The notes below the pieces were generated by a model, which searched no databases, had not been told where the DNA came from, and saw only the letters and a program-made list of their open reading frames with translations. This document shows, piece after piece, positions 1 through 7,211 of a stretch of 55,970 nucleotides of DNA. The translations under genes and the position numbers were made by a program. Source of the DNA: Clostridia bacterium (GTDB taxonomy: Bacteria; Bacillota; Clostridia; Peptostreptococcales; Anaerovoracaceae); assembly GCA_024403185.1 (NCBI GenBank), contig JAKSSG010000006.1:1-55970 (forward strand). The letters run 5' to 3'. Each line of letters starts with the position of its first letter. The stretch's first letter is position 1.

Positions 1-51
1 TGGACAGGGCTTTTGTAATTCAAGGCATATGCAGGCCGTTCTTCATTGTAA

Positions 52-255
52 TACTTAACATAAGGTGGATTCCCTAAAGCACTTAGCTTTTCAAATCTGT
101 CAGATAAAAGAACATATGTGAAGGATGTAATAGCAGAGATATTTGAAAAAGAAATTAGGAGAAAAGTTAAGATTCGTAACGTATCTGTTTTCAATACTGT
201 AGAAATGTTTCCTGTTACAAATGGATGTTTTAAAATGATAGGTGCGATGGTATAA
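52..255 (+). pseudogene. Remnant of AAA_14/DUF4143 ATPase (C-terminal part)
   Basis: In frame 1 this stretch reads YLT-stop-GGFPKALSF, continues through SDKRTYVKDVIAEIF and ends at a TAA at 253-255. The order (Y)GGFP, acidic linker, then Y-x-KDVI-EI resembles the start of the DUF4143 part of AAA_14 ATPases; the intact gene at 5501-6790 has YGGLPHIL then YLRDIIERY at the equivalent place. The stop at 61-63 (TAA where TAT would give Tyr) and the lack of the ATPase half inside the window mark it as broken. The gene may have begun left of the window, but other in-frame stops at 16 and 49 argue against an intact upstream frame. The family call rests on motif resemblance by eye. Confidence 0.5.
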
Positions 256-256
256 T
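248..256 (+). promoter_or_regulatory. Extended -10 promoter element before amide hydrolase gene
   Basis: The bases TGGTATAAT form a perfect extended -10 element 47 bp before the ATG at 303. No convincing -35 hexamer is seen at 17 bp, which is common for extended -10 promoters. It overlaps the end of the ATPase remnant. Confidence 0.4.
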
Positions 257-302
257 CTCTGCGGAGATGATTTGTTCCGTATAATATATTGAAAGGAATT
301 AA

Positions 303-1427
303 ATGATGAAACAGGAATTAAAGTTTGATAAGATCACAGATTATTTGTTTGAAGTAACATACGATAGTTATGAACATAATATAGATAAAGCGAAGGCATA
401 TTTTGCAAAGTATAAACCAAATCTTGGTGGATGTTCTTCTCTTCAGAATGGAGCATTTCGTGGAAGAAATTATGACTGGATTTTCGATGAAGAACCGGAA
501 TTTGTCATTCATGTGCCAGCTAATGGAGATGGCAGACATGCAAGTATAGGTGTAGCTGCAACAACAGCAGTAACAGCTTCTGATGTCGAAAGTGGAGAAT
601 ATTTGGATATGTATGATTTGCTTCCATATTTAACGCTGGATGGAATGAATGACACAGGCCTGACAGTGAACATCAACGTTGTCGGTTTCGGAGAAATGGG
701 TGAATTTCAGATGAGAACAGAAGATTCATCCGATGATGTATGCCCGCTGATGGTAACTCGTCTTCTCCTGGACAATGCAGGAACCATTGATGAAGCAATT
801 CGTATGTTACAGGATATGGATATCTTCTCACTTAGTACCATGGAAGAATGCCATTTCATGATTACAGGAAAACAGAGTGCAGAAGATGACACAGTCAACA
901 CTATCGTTGTGGAACTGATCCCAAATGCGCAAAAGCATTATGAACTGAGTATCATTGATCACAATAAAGGTGAGTTTGTTGATAACAAGCCAGTTATGAC
1001 CAATTTTCATTTGACTGGATTTAATGGAAATGTTGAAAGCGCGACACACCATCCTATGGGTCTGGAACGTTACAAGCTTCTTATGGAGAATTATAATCAG
1101 GCGGAAACTCTTCGAGGCATAATGGATCTGATGAAGAAAGTATATTATACAAGAGCATATGATTTGTATATAGATAACTTCTGGTATTCTGAATACTCAG
1201 GTGGGGAACTTGATATGACCAACTGTGGTGAAAAGAGCCTGAAGGGCGATGTTTCAGCAGCAGGACCATATGCGGAAAAAATTCAGAAACAGATAGATGA
1301 CTATAATAGAGGAGAACGAGATGGCTCTACATGGCATACAGTTCATACTTCTATATACGACACAGAGAATGCAAAGCTCTATGTTCTGCCACAGGAAGCA
1401 GGCTTCCCTTATGAATTCGGCCTGTAA
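303..1427 (+). CDS. Linear amide C-N hydrolase (choloylglycine hydrolase / C45-like Ntn family)
   Basis: A 374-residue protein with the Ntn-hydrolase pattern of choloylglycine hydrolases and acyl-CoA:6-APA acyltransferase-like enzymes. The likely nucleophile is Cys44 in a GGC context, followed by RGRNYDW (53-59) and a DGMNDTG segment. Enzymes of this group hydrolyse linear amide bonds, such as bile-salt conjugates, N-acyl amino acids or beta-lactam side chains. The 43 residues before the Cys imply that the nucleophile must be exposed by cleavage after Gly43, as in C45 precursors; there is no signal peptide, so it is probably cytoplasmic. AAAGGA at 292-297 serves ATG 303 or 306. The substrate cannot be told. 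The next gene is a related, exported paralogue. Confidence 0.8.
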   Translation: MMKQELKFDKITDYLFEVTYDSYEHNIDKAKAYFAKYKPNLGGCSSLQNGAFRGRNYDWIFDEEPEFVIHVPANGDGRHASIGVAATTAVTASDVESGEYLDMYDLLPYLTLDGMNDTGLTVNINVVGFGEMGEFQMRTEDSSDDVCPLMVTRLLLDNAGTIDEAIRMLQDMDIFSLSTMEECHFMITGKQSAEDDTVNTIVVELIPNAQKHYELSIIDHNKGEFVDNKPVMTNFHLTGFNGNVESATHHPMGLERYKLLMENYNQAETLRGIMDLMKKVYYTRAYDLYIDNFWYSEYSGGELDMTNCGEKSLKGDVSAAGPYAEKIQKQIDDYNRGERDGSTWHTVHTSIYDTENAKLYVLPQEAGFPYEFGL

Positions 1428-1620
1428 CCTCTTATGTAGCATGGCCGAGAACTTAAGCAAGTAAAAGAAACCAATACGTGAAATATACTCCGCAAAACTT
1501 GAAATACTATATTTCAGTTGTTACAATATTATTGTATAAATCTTAATATATATACATGAATTATTTCAAAAAGAAGGGAATTAGAAGAAAATGAAATAAT
1601 TATTAGCTACACTACTGGCG

Positions 1621-2862
1621 TTGACAATGACACTTGCATTCTGTGCATGCGGCAGTTCGGACAAACCGTCTGAAGAAGCGACAGATGAGGCATATGCACC
1701 TTATTGGACAGACGAGCAGAAAGCGACACTTGACAGCATGAAACAGGTGGACGATGAGGGGTATTTATATGAGATGGATTATTCTGCGGAATATAATCTG
1801 GATGACATTATTGCTGAGGGAACCAAAACATCTCCTGAGGAAAGAGCGGCATTCCAGAAACTGTACCTGTCCGAGTCAGAATTTGATGTTCCTGAGAAAA
1901 TATATGGAAGCTGTACTGGTTTTGCAACAAAAGATGCAGATGGTCACCAGATAATGGGCAGAAACTACGACTGGGATAAAGACGAACAAGTAGGTGCTGT
2001 TGTCCACATCGCACCGAAGGATGGTTACAAATCAGTAGGAATGACTGACATGGGATTTATAGGTGTGGCCAAAGGATTCAACACAATTGAAGAAAAGGAA
2101 TGTGCACTTTATGCACCTCTGTTTACTGTTGACGGCATGAACGAAACAGGGCTGGCATGTACGGTACTGGTTCTTGAAGAAGACGGTTCGAAGCAGGAGA
2201 CAGGAAAGAAAACTATGATTTCAGGAATGGTAGTACGTATGCTTCTCGACAGAGCGTCAACTGTTCAGGAAGCTGAAGAACTGCTTAGAAACTATGACAT
2301 TGTTTCATCAATGTATGCTTCAAGAGAAGATAATGAACTGGGCGGCAGTGATTTCCACTGGCTTGTAACTGACAAGAACGGAGACTCTGCAATATTTGAA
2401 ATCGTTGATAACAAGCTGGTTGTAAATAAGACACCGGTAGTTGTTGAGGGAGATATTGAAGGGTTCGACAGTATGCCAACAGCAGACATCAATAAGAATG
2501 TTAAAATAGAATATCCTAAGGAAGATAAAGGATATCTCTGTGTAACAAACTTCTATGTATCAGAAGGATATAAGAATACACACGGTGAAGGATACTGGAG
2601 ATATCAGACGATTTCTAAGAAGCTCGAAGAAAATCTTAATCCTACAACTGAGGAAGCAATGGAATATCTTAAGGATACTAAATATGGCATGAACGATGTG
2701 GATTGCTCAGTCAGTATGAGATCAGATGGAGATGATCCTGAAGTTGAGTCAAACTGGCCATGGATCACAGTATGGTCAGGAGTATATAATACAGACGATC
2801 TGACACTGACATTATGCCTGAGAGAAAACTACGATAAGGCGTACACATTTGAAGTTAAATAA
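1621..2862 (+). CDS. Linear amide C-N hydrolase, lipoprotein-type paralogue with nonsense codon at its natural start
   Basis: The body is a second choloylglycine/C45-like hydrolase. Counted from TTG 1621, the candidate nucleophile is Cys98 in YGSCTGF, followed by IMGRNYDWD and DGMNETG. Upstream and in frame, ATG 1591 - AAA - TAA - TTATTAGCT reads MK-stop-LLATLLALTMTLAFCAC, an obvious lipoprotein signal peptide (lipobox ending at the second Cys of FCAC) broken by a stop at codon 3 (1597-1599, AAA to TAA). The other 420 or so codons are open, so the mutation is recent, is a sequencing error, or is bypassed by reinitiation at TTG 1621. Reinitiation would leave only a stub of the signal sequence. 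A terminator follows at 2896. The listed start is the first non-ATG candidate after the stop and is uncertain. Confidence 0.65.
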   Translation: MTMTLAFCACGSSDKPSEEATDEAYAPYWTDEQKATLDSMKQVDDEGYLYEMDYSAEYNLDDIIAEGTKTSPEERAAFQKLYLSESEFDVPEKIYGSCTGFATKDADGHQIMGRNYDWDKDEQVGAVVHIAPKDGYKSVGMTDMGFIGVAKGFNTIEEKECALYAPLFTVDGMNETGLACTVLVLEEDGSKQETGKKTMISGMVVRMLLDRASTVQEAEELLRNYDIVSSMYASREDNELGGSDFHWLVTDKNGDSAIFEIVDNKLVVNKTPVVVEGDIEGFDSMPTADINKNVKIEYPKEDKGYLCVTNFYVSEGYKNTHGEGYWRYQTISKKLEENLNPTTEEAMEYLKDTKYGMNDVDCSVSMRSDGDDPEVESNWPWITVWSGVYNTDDLTLTLCLRENYDKAYTFEVK

Positions 2863-2895
2863 TATATTATTATAAATTAATATGTTTAATGCAAA

Positions 2896-2937
2896 ACCCG
2901 GAGCTTACTTTAATGGTCAGTTCCGGGTGTTTTTTAC
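2896..2937 (+). terminator. Rho-independent terminator after second amide hydrolase
   Basis: ACCCGGA (2896-2902) pairs with TCCGGGT (2922-2928), and a T-rich tract follows from 2930. It lies 33 bp after the stop codon. Confidence 0.8.
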
Positions 2938-2965
2938 ATTTGATACAGTATTACGAATAACAATA

Positions 2966-2974
2966 TGATATAAT
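2966..2974 (+). promoter_or_regulatory. Extended -10 promoter element
   Basis: TGATATAAT is an extended -10 element. The nearest TTGATA (2940-2945) is 23 bp upstream, too far for a normal -35. It would drive the decayed stretch after 3004 and the PAP2 gene at 3359. Confidence 0.4.
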
Positions 2975-3003
2975 GTGGAAGAATTTAGGGAGATGTTTCT
3001 TCA

Positions 3004-3183
3004 ATGATATATTTACTGAATTACATTCGAATTGCTGTAAGATCCTGCAACTATACTTAAAGAGCATACAGTTGCTATTTCGGCAAGGAAGCCTACGATA
3101 ATAATATTATAGAGAATCTGCAAAGCCAAGATCTCACAAATCACAAAAATGATTTCGGGAAAGGCCTGCATCCATGTAACTAA
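3004..3183 (+). pseudogene. Decayed small reading frame, unknown
   Basis: From ATG 3004, preceded by AGGGAG at 2987-2992, the frame reads MIYLLNYIRIAVRSCNYT, then a stop at 3058-3060. It then stays open through YFGKEAYDNNIIENL to a stop at 3181. The protein-like composition after the stop suggests a broken gene, perhaps continuous with the fragment in another frame at 3149-3355. Its family is not recognised. Confidence 0.3.
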
Positions 3184-3355
3184 GCCGTCCGGAGCAACAG
3201 GCGTAAGTGTTTACAAGGAATCAAAACTTATAAAGACTCTGACTAAATCAAACACAAGAGTTATATCAGGTCAGGGCAATTATGGTGCAAAGAACTCGTT
3301 CAACTATGCAACTGCTACGGAAATTGGGGATTCGGTTATGAAGAATAGAGGGTAG
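3149..3355 (+). pseudogene. Fragment of a surface-protein-like domain (fibronectin-III-like)
   Basis: A 68-codon frame with the segment VTKPSGATGVSVYKESKLIK resembles the 'SGATGYEVYR..GKLIKT' pattern seen in Clostridia fibronectin-III/Ig-like surface domains. The later part (ISGQGNYGAKNSFNYATATE) fits the next strands of such a fold. No signal peptide, good RBS or neighbouring domains are present, and the frame begins in the middle of a module, so it is more likely a remnant than a gene. It ends three bases before the PAP2 start. Confidence 0.35.
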
Positions 3356-3358
3356 TAT

Positions 3359-4033
3359 ATGAAAGAATCAAATGTTTTAAAAAGAATTCCATGGTGGGGA
3401 TGGCTGCTTGGGGCAGGTCTTTTCGCATTCCAGTTTGCTTTGTACAGAGCAGCATATTCATTAACTGAAATGCTGGGAACAATAGATCACGCATGGTGCC
3501 CTAAGATTCCGGCCATTGATGACAAAATACCTGTTATACCTGTATTTATAATAATATATATCTTTTCGTACCTGTACTGGATATGTGCTCCGGCAGTTGT
3601 GACATTAACGAAGAGATCCAATCTGATCAATTTCGTTATCGGTATGATCGTATCATTCCTGATCGGATTTATTATATTTTCTTTGTTTCCGTCATATATG
3701 GACAGAGCAGCTGAAGGTATTATGGACTTTTCGTCGGAAGATGGAATTATGTATGGACTGATGGCCTGGATATATTCCATGGACGGCAGTACGATTGCAT
3801 TGAATCTGTGCCCTTCATTTCACTGCATGATCACTACATACTGCTATCTCGGCGTGCGCAGGCAGGAAGAAATACATACCGGATATAAAGCTTTTGCTCT
3901 TGCTATGGCAATTCTTGTATGCCTTTCGACACAGTTTGTAAAGCAGCATTACATTATCGATATGATAGCAGGTGTCGGACTGGCAGTTATATGTTATCTG
4001 ATAATCGAAAAGATCAACCCCGGAAAGTCTTGA
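3359..4033 (+). CDS. PAP2-superfamily membrane phosphatase
   Basis: A 224-residue protein with about six hydrophobic segments. It carries the two PAP2 acid-phosphatase motifs: CPSFHC (the SxxH-like motif, around residues 152-157) and KQHYIIDMIAG (the terminal H-x3-D motif, around 196-206). Such enzymes dephosphorylate lipid phosphates (phosphatidic acid, undecaprenyl pyrophosphate) or transfer phosphoalcohol groups at the outer face of the membrane. The long spacing and the CPSFHC motif resemble the PAP2_3 / inositolphosphotransferase-like branch. AGAGGG at 3347-3352 is the RBS. The exact substrate is not deducible. Confidence 0.8.
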   Translation: MKESNVLKRIPWWGWLLGAGLFAFQFALYRAAYSLTEMLGTIDHAWCPKIPAIDDKIPVIPVFIIIYIFSYLYWICAPAVVTLTKRSNLINFVIGMIVSFLIGFIIFSLFPSYMDRAAEGIMDFSSEDGIMYGLMAWIYSMDGSTIALNLCPSFHCMITTYCYLGVRRQEEIHTGYKAFALAMAILVCLSTQFVKQHYIIDMIAGVGLAVICYLIIEKINPGKS

Positions 4034-4131
4034 ATTGCACAATATATCATTCCTATTACAGAGGACACCTAACTAGTTGTCTCGACCCATTGCGAGTGTG
4101 TGACTCTTAATGGGGAATTTTATGGGGAGTT

Positions 4132-4236
4132 TGATTGAAGAGACAACTCATATTAAATGAAATGGCCCTCTCTACTATGCGTAGGTGGTAATGATAATTC
4201 TCTTGCTCTATGATTCATTTTGTCAAGAGATTATTA
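4132..4236 (+). repeat. 105-bp direct repeat, copy 1
   Basis: Bases 4132-4236 match 7012-7116 with a single difference (A4177 versus G7057), a constant offset of 2880 bp. Its first 27 bases are the last codons of the reading frame that ends at 7040 (IEETTHIK), here cut off from the rest of that frame. Confidence 0.9.
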
Positions 4237-4254
4237 TCATGGAGGTTAATAGAA

Positions 4255-4857
4255 ATGAACAAGTACGTAACAGGCGAGATTATTAAGAAGCTACGCGAAG
4301 AGTGTAAACTGACACAGGTACAGCTTGCCGAAAAGTTAAATGTGAGCGACAAGGCTGTTTCGAAGTGGGAGACCGGCAGGGGCTATCCGGATATAACACT
4401 CCTTGAACCGCTAGCGGAATCACTTGGAGTATCAGTGACGGAGCTTATTACAGGGGAGAGCATCAGCAATACCAACAAATCCTTTAATATGGCGAGAATG
4501 AAGTTCTATGTCTGTCCGGTGTGTGGAAACGTGATCACGTCAAGTGGCGAGGCTGTCATAAGCTGCTGCGGATTGACTCTTCCTGCACTTGAGGCAGAAG
4601 AAGCTGATGATGAACATATCATGAATCTGGAAAAGAGCGAGGATGAGTATTACATTACCTTCGACCATGAGATGTCTAAGTCACATTACATTTCATTCGT
4701 TGCCGGAGTTAAGGATGATGGCTACGAGCTTAAGAAGCTATATCCAGAAGGACCTGCTGAGGCGAGATTCAAGACAAGCAGAACCAAGTACCTGTACTTC
4801 TACTGTAACAAGCACGGTCTGTACAAGTGCCACATCAGGAAAATGATTAAACATTAG
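4255..4857 (+). CDS. XRE-type HTH regulator fused to a desulfoferrodoxin-like domain
   Basis: A 200-residue protein in two parts. Residues 1-67 are a cro/C1-type HTH (IIKKLREECKLTQVQLAEKL, then SDKAVSKWETGRGYPD). Residues 82-200 match a complete desulfoferrodoxin. The rubredoxin-like iron site is C87-x2-C90 with C104-C105. The superoxide-reductase iron site has candidate ligands H121, H138, H144 (HEMSKSHY), C184 and H187 (YCNKHGLY). The Lys of the EKHxP motif next to the first His is Glu120 here. The start is ATG 4255, with GGAGG at 4241-4245; a longer frame from 4210 lacks an RBS. Likely a DNA-binding sensor of superoxide, oxygen or iron; enzyme activity is possible but unproven. No clear target operon is adjacent. 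Confidence 0.85.
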   Translation: MNKYVTGEIIKKLREECKLTQVQLAEKLNVSDKAVSKWETGRGYPDITLLEPLAESLGVSVTELITGESISNTNKSFNMARMKFYVCPVCGNVITSSGEAVISCCGLTLPALEAEEADDEHIMNLEKSEDEYYITFDHEMSKSHYISFVAGVKDDGYELKKLYPEGPAEARFKTSRTKYLYFYCNKHGLYKCHIRKMIKH

Positions 4858-4983
4858 AAATAAATGAATAGAATAATTGCTGTTTAACGAGGTAAATTTG
4901 TGAGCTTTGTAAAAATATGCTGCGTTAAATTGGAAATAACGCCCTTTGCATGCTAGTATCTAACTAAATGGAGGGTGTTATTT

Positions 4984-5250
4984 ATGAAGTTATATAGAAG
5001 AGAAAACTACTTGCGAAAAATACGTGGTTTCTATCATGAGACAGGTTTGATAAAAGTCATTACAGGCATTAGAAGATGCGGGAAATCCTGTCTGATGCAG
5101 ACTATAGTTGATGAACTTCGAGAAGACGGTATCCCTGCTGAAAACATTACATATATAAACCTTGACAAGCGCGGTTTCAAATCGATAAAGACTCCCGTGC
5201 AGCTTGAAGCAACAATAGAACAATTATGTACAGCTGATGGAATAAAATAA
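4984..5250 (+). pseudogene. Truncated AAA_14 ATPase (N-terminal 88 residues)
   Basis: Starts at ATG 4984 behind GGAGGG (4970-4975). The protein MKLYRRENYLRKIRGFY has the Walker A site TGIRRCGKSCLM and closely resembles the start of the intact ATPase at 5501 (KVITGIRRCGKS in both). It stops after 88 residues, before Walker B, the sensor regions and DUF4143, whereas the intact relative has 429. An intrinsic terminator follows ten bases after the stop. It cannot be a working ATPase of this family; a short expressed leftover protein is possible because the RBS and start are intact. Confidence 0.7.
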
Positions 5251-5260
5251 ACGAGCACGG

Positions 5261-5288
5261 CGGCGGGGAATATTCCCTGCCGTTTTTC
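5261..5288 (+). terminator. Rho-independent terminator
   Basis: A long hairpin at 5261-5282 pairs CGGC with GCCG and GGGAA with TTCCC (one G-T pair between the blocks) and is followed by five T. Confidence 0.85.
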
Positions 5289-5384
5289 TATTTGTAACAT
5301 ATTTGTGAAAACTCTTGACGTGTGACCATTGCTGAATCTTTTGAATAATGCGAGAAAACGTTGATGCAAATAAATGTCTCGTAT

Positions 5385-5489
5385 TTTAGAAAAATGGTAT
5401 TTATGCCCAAAAAATAAATAGACTTGATGAAAATATAAGTTGGAGTTATACTTTAGAAAAACGGTATAAAGACCAAAAAAATAAAATAG
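5385..5489 (+). promoter_or_regulatory. Two direct repeats upstream of AAA ATPase (candidate operator/promoter)
   Basis: TTTAGAAAAATGGTAT (5385-5400) recurs as TTTAGAAAAACGGTAT (5452-5467), 67 bp apart. Each is followed by a similar A-rich stretch ending in AAATAGA or AAATAGAAG. The second copy contains TATAAA (5465-5470) 31 bp before the ATG, with TTGGAG (5440-5445) 19 bp upstream. The doubled motif over a promoter suggests a regulator site, perhaps autoregulation. Confidence 0.4.
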
Positions 5490-5500
5490 AAGAGGAATGT

Positions 5501-6790
5501 ATGGAAATAAAACGTGATCGATATCTGAATAAACTTATTAGTAAAAAGAATAATGGACTGATTAAAGTAATCACCGGAATCAGAAGATGTGGAAAGTCGT
5601 ATTTGTTATTTAATTTATATTATGATTATCTTATTTCGATTGGTGTATCAGAAACTAACATTATTTGCATTCCGTTAGATGATGTGGATTACGAAGCGTA
5701 TTGTGATCCATATAAATTGAATGAATATATTAAAGATAAAATCCAAGATACCAGACAACAGTACTATGTGTTCATAGATGAAGCACAGTACGCAATTACT
5801 AAAAAAGAAATGAAGAATCCAGATATGCCAATTCGATTGTATGGTGTACTGAATTCTTTACTTAGAAAGAGAAACGTTGATGTGTATATCACCGGAAGTA
5901 ATTCAAAGTTCCTTTCATCAGACATCATGACAGAGTTTCGCGGTCGCGGAGATGAAATACATATGATGCCGTTGTCTTTTTCTGAGTACTATCCAGCATC
6001 AGGTAAAGATAAAATGGATGCATGGAATGACTATTTATATTACGGTGGACTGCCGCATATTTTATCAGAAAAAGATAGTGAAGCAAAAAGTAATTATTTA
6101 AGTAATCTAAATAAAGAAATTTATCTGCGAGACATAATTGAGCGATATGATATTAGAGATGAAGATGGTTTGGAAGCATTGATGAAGGTGGTCGCATCTG
6201 CGGTAGGTTCCTTATCAAATGCCCAGAAGATAGCAGACACATTTAAGAGTAATGGAAGCAAAGCCATAACGATGCCTACGATATCCAATTATTTAAAATA
6301 TCTTATGGAAAGCTTTGTGATTCAAAAGGCAGAGCGTTATGATATAAAAGGACGTAAATACATTAGTACGCCTTCAAAGTATTATTATACGGATCTAGGT
6401 CTTAGAAATGCATTGTTAAACTTCAGGCAGTTTGAAGAAACACACTTAATGGAAAATGTTATATACAATGAACTGATTTACAGAGGATACTATGTGGATG
6501 TAGGAACTGTTGAAGTCCGAGTGGACGATGAAGGGAAAAAGGTAAGGAAGCAATTAGAAGTTGATTTTGTAGTCAATCAGCTCAGTAAAAGATACTATAT
6601 CCAATCTGCATTTGCGCTTCCAGACCAGGATAAGATTGAAAAAGAACAATCTTCATTGGTAAAAATACCAGATTCATTTAAAAAGATCATTGTCGTTGGA
6701 AATAATCAACCTGTGTGGAGAAATGAAAATGGTATCACATTTATAGGGATTTATGATTTCCTGTTAAATGAGGGTAGCTTGGAATTGTAG
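5501..6790 (+). CDS. AAA_14 / DUF4143 ATP-binding protein
   Basis: A full-length 429-residue member of the AAA_14-DUF4143 family. Walker A is TGIRRCGKSYL (G26-S33), Walker B is YYVFIDEAQ (88-96), and a sensor-like segment VYITGSNSKFLSS follows. The DUF4143 part begins near YYGGLPHIL and includes YLRDIIERYDI and, towards the C terminus, QLEVDFVV, a pattern seen in nuclease-like folds. RBS AGAGGAA precedes ATG 5501. The family is widespread and multicopy in anaerobes, and its role is unknown (often listed as predicted ATPases). The gene is visibly richer in A and T than the core genes after 7.6 kb, suggesting acquisition. Two broken relatives lie within 7 kb. Confidence 0.85.
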   Translation: MEIKRDRYLNKLISKKNNGLIKVITGIRRCGKSYLLFNLYYDYLISIGVSETNIICIPLDDVDYEAYCDPYKLNEYIKDKIQDTRQQYYVFIDEAQYAITKKEMKNPDMPIRLYGVLNSLLRKRNVDVYITGSNSKFLSSDIMTEFRGRGDEIHMMPLSFSEYYPASGKDKMDAWNDYLYYGGLPHILSEKDSEAKSNYLSNLNKEIYLRDIIERYDIRDEDGLEALMKVVASAVGSLSNAQKIADTFKSNGSKAITMPTISNYLKYLMESFVIQKAERYDIKGRKYISTPSKYYYTDLGLRNALLNFRQFEETHLMENVIYNELIYRGYYVDVGTVEVRVDDEGKKVRKQLEVDFVVNQLSKRYYIQSAFALPDQDKIEKEQSSLVKIPDSFKKIIVVGNNQPVWRNENGITFIGIYDFLLNEGSLEL

Positions 6791-6814
6791 AAAAATTTGT
6801 TGGGGTAAATATTT

Positions 6815-7040
6815 ATGAACAAAGCAGTTGTTTATATACATGGAAAAGCCGGCTGTAGTAAGGCAATGTTTAAATGCGGCTAAAGAAATTGTTGTATTCC
6901 GTCCTGAGTTAAGTGAAAGCATCAGAAAGGAATTGTATACATTGGAACTTTCTGGGTATAAGAAAAGCATGTCCAGCTTGATTAAGTCGGATGTCTCTGA
7001 ACTTAGGGAACTGATTGAAGAGACAACTCATATTAAATGA
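6815..7040 (+). pseudogene. Broken reading frame, possibly alpha/beta-hydrolase start
   Basis: ATG 6815 opens MNKAVVYIHGKAGCSKAMFKCG and then stops. MNKAVVYIHGK resembles the first strand and oxyanion loop of small Clostridia alpha/beta hydrolases. Another frame (stop at 7038-7040) then carries LNAAKEIVVFRPELSESIRK and ends in LIEETTHIK. A frameshift or fusion of two remnants would explain this. The last codons are duplicated at 4132-4158. The second part is not recognised. Confidence 0.3.
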
Positions 7041-7116
7041 AATGGCCCTCTCTACTGTGCGTAGGTGGTAATGATAATTCTCTTGCTCTATGATTCATTT
7101 TGTCAAGAGATTATTA
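7012..7116 (+). repeat. 105-bp direct repeat, copy 2
   Basis: Matches 4132-4236 at 104 of 105 positions. It ends in GAGATTATTA (7107-7116). In copy 1 this 10-mer occurs twice (4227-4236 and 4276-4285); here only one is present, and the 49 bp corresponding to one repeat unit of that region are gone. Confidence 0.9.
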
Positions 7117-7211
7117 AGAAGCTACGCGAAGAGTGTAAGCTGACACAGGCGCAGCTTGCTGAGAAGCTCAATGTGAGCGATAAGACTATTTCAAAATGGG
7201 AGACCGGCAGG
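7107..7211 (+). pseudogene. Headless XRE HTH fragment, paralogue of the desulfoferrodoxin-fused regulator
   Basis: From 7107 the sequence encodes EIIKKLREECKLTQAQLAEKL and SDKTISKWETGR, parallel to residues 8-42 of the HTH-desulfoferrodoxin protein. The start codon and RBS have been deleted, and the frame leaves the homology at 7212. Bases 7117-7211 differ from 4286-4380 at about 12 of 95 positions, mostly silent. This suggests a paralogue that evolved as a gene before it was broken. Confidence 0.8.

Noticed and set aside
4210-4254. Upstream in-frame ATG extending the HTH-desulfoferrodoxin protein by 15 residues
   Set aside because: There is no RBS before 4210, while GGAGG is perfectly placed before ATG 4255. 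The upstream codons belong to the 105-bp repeat.
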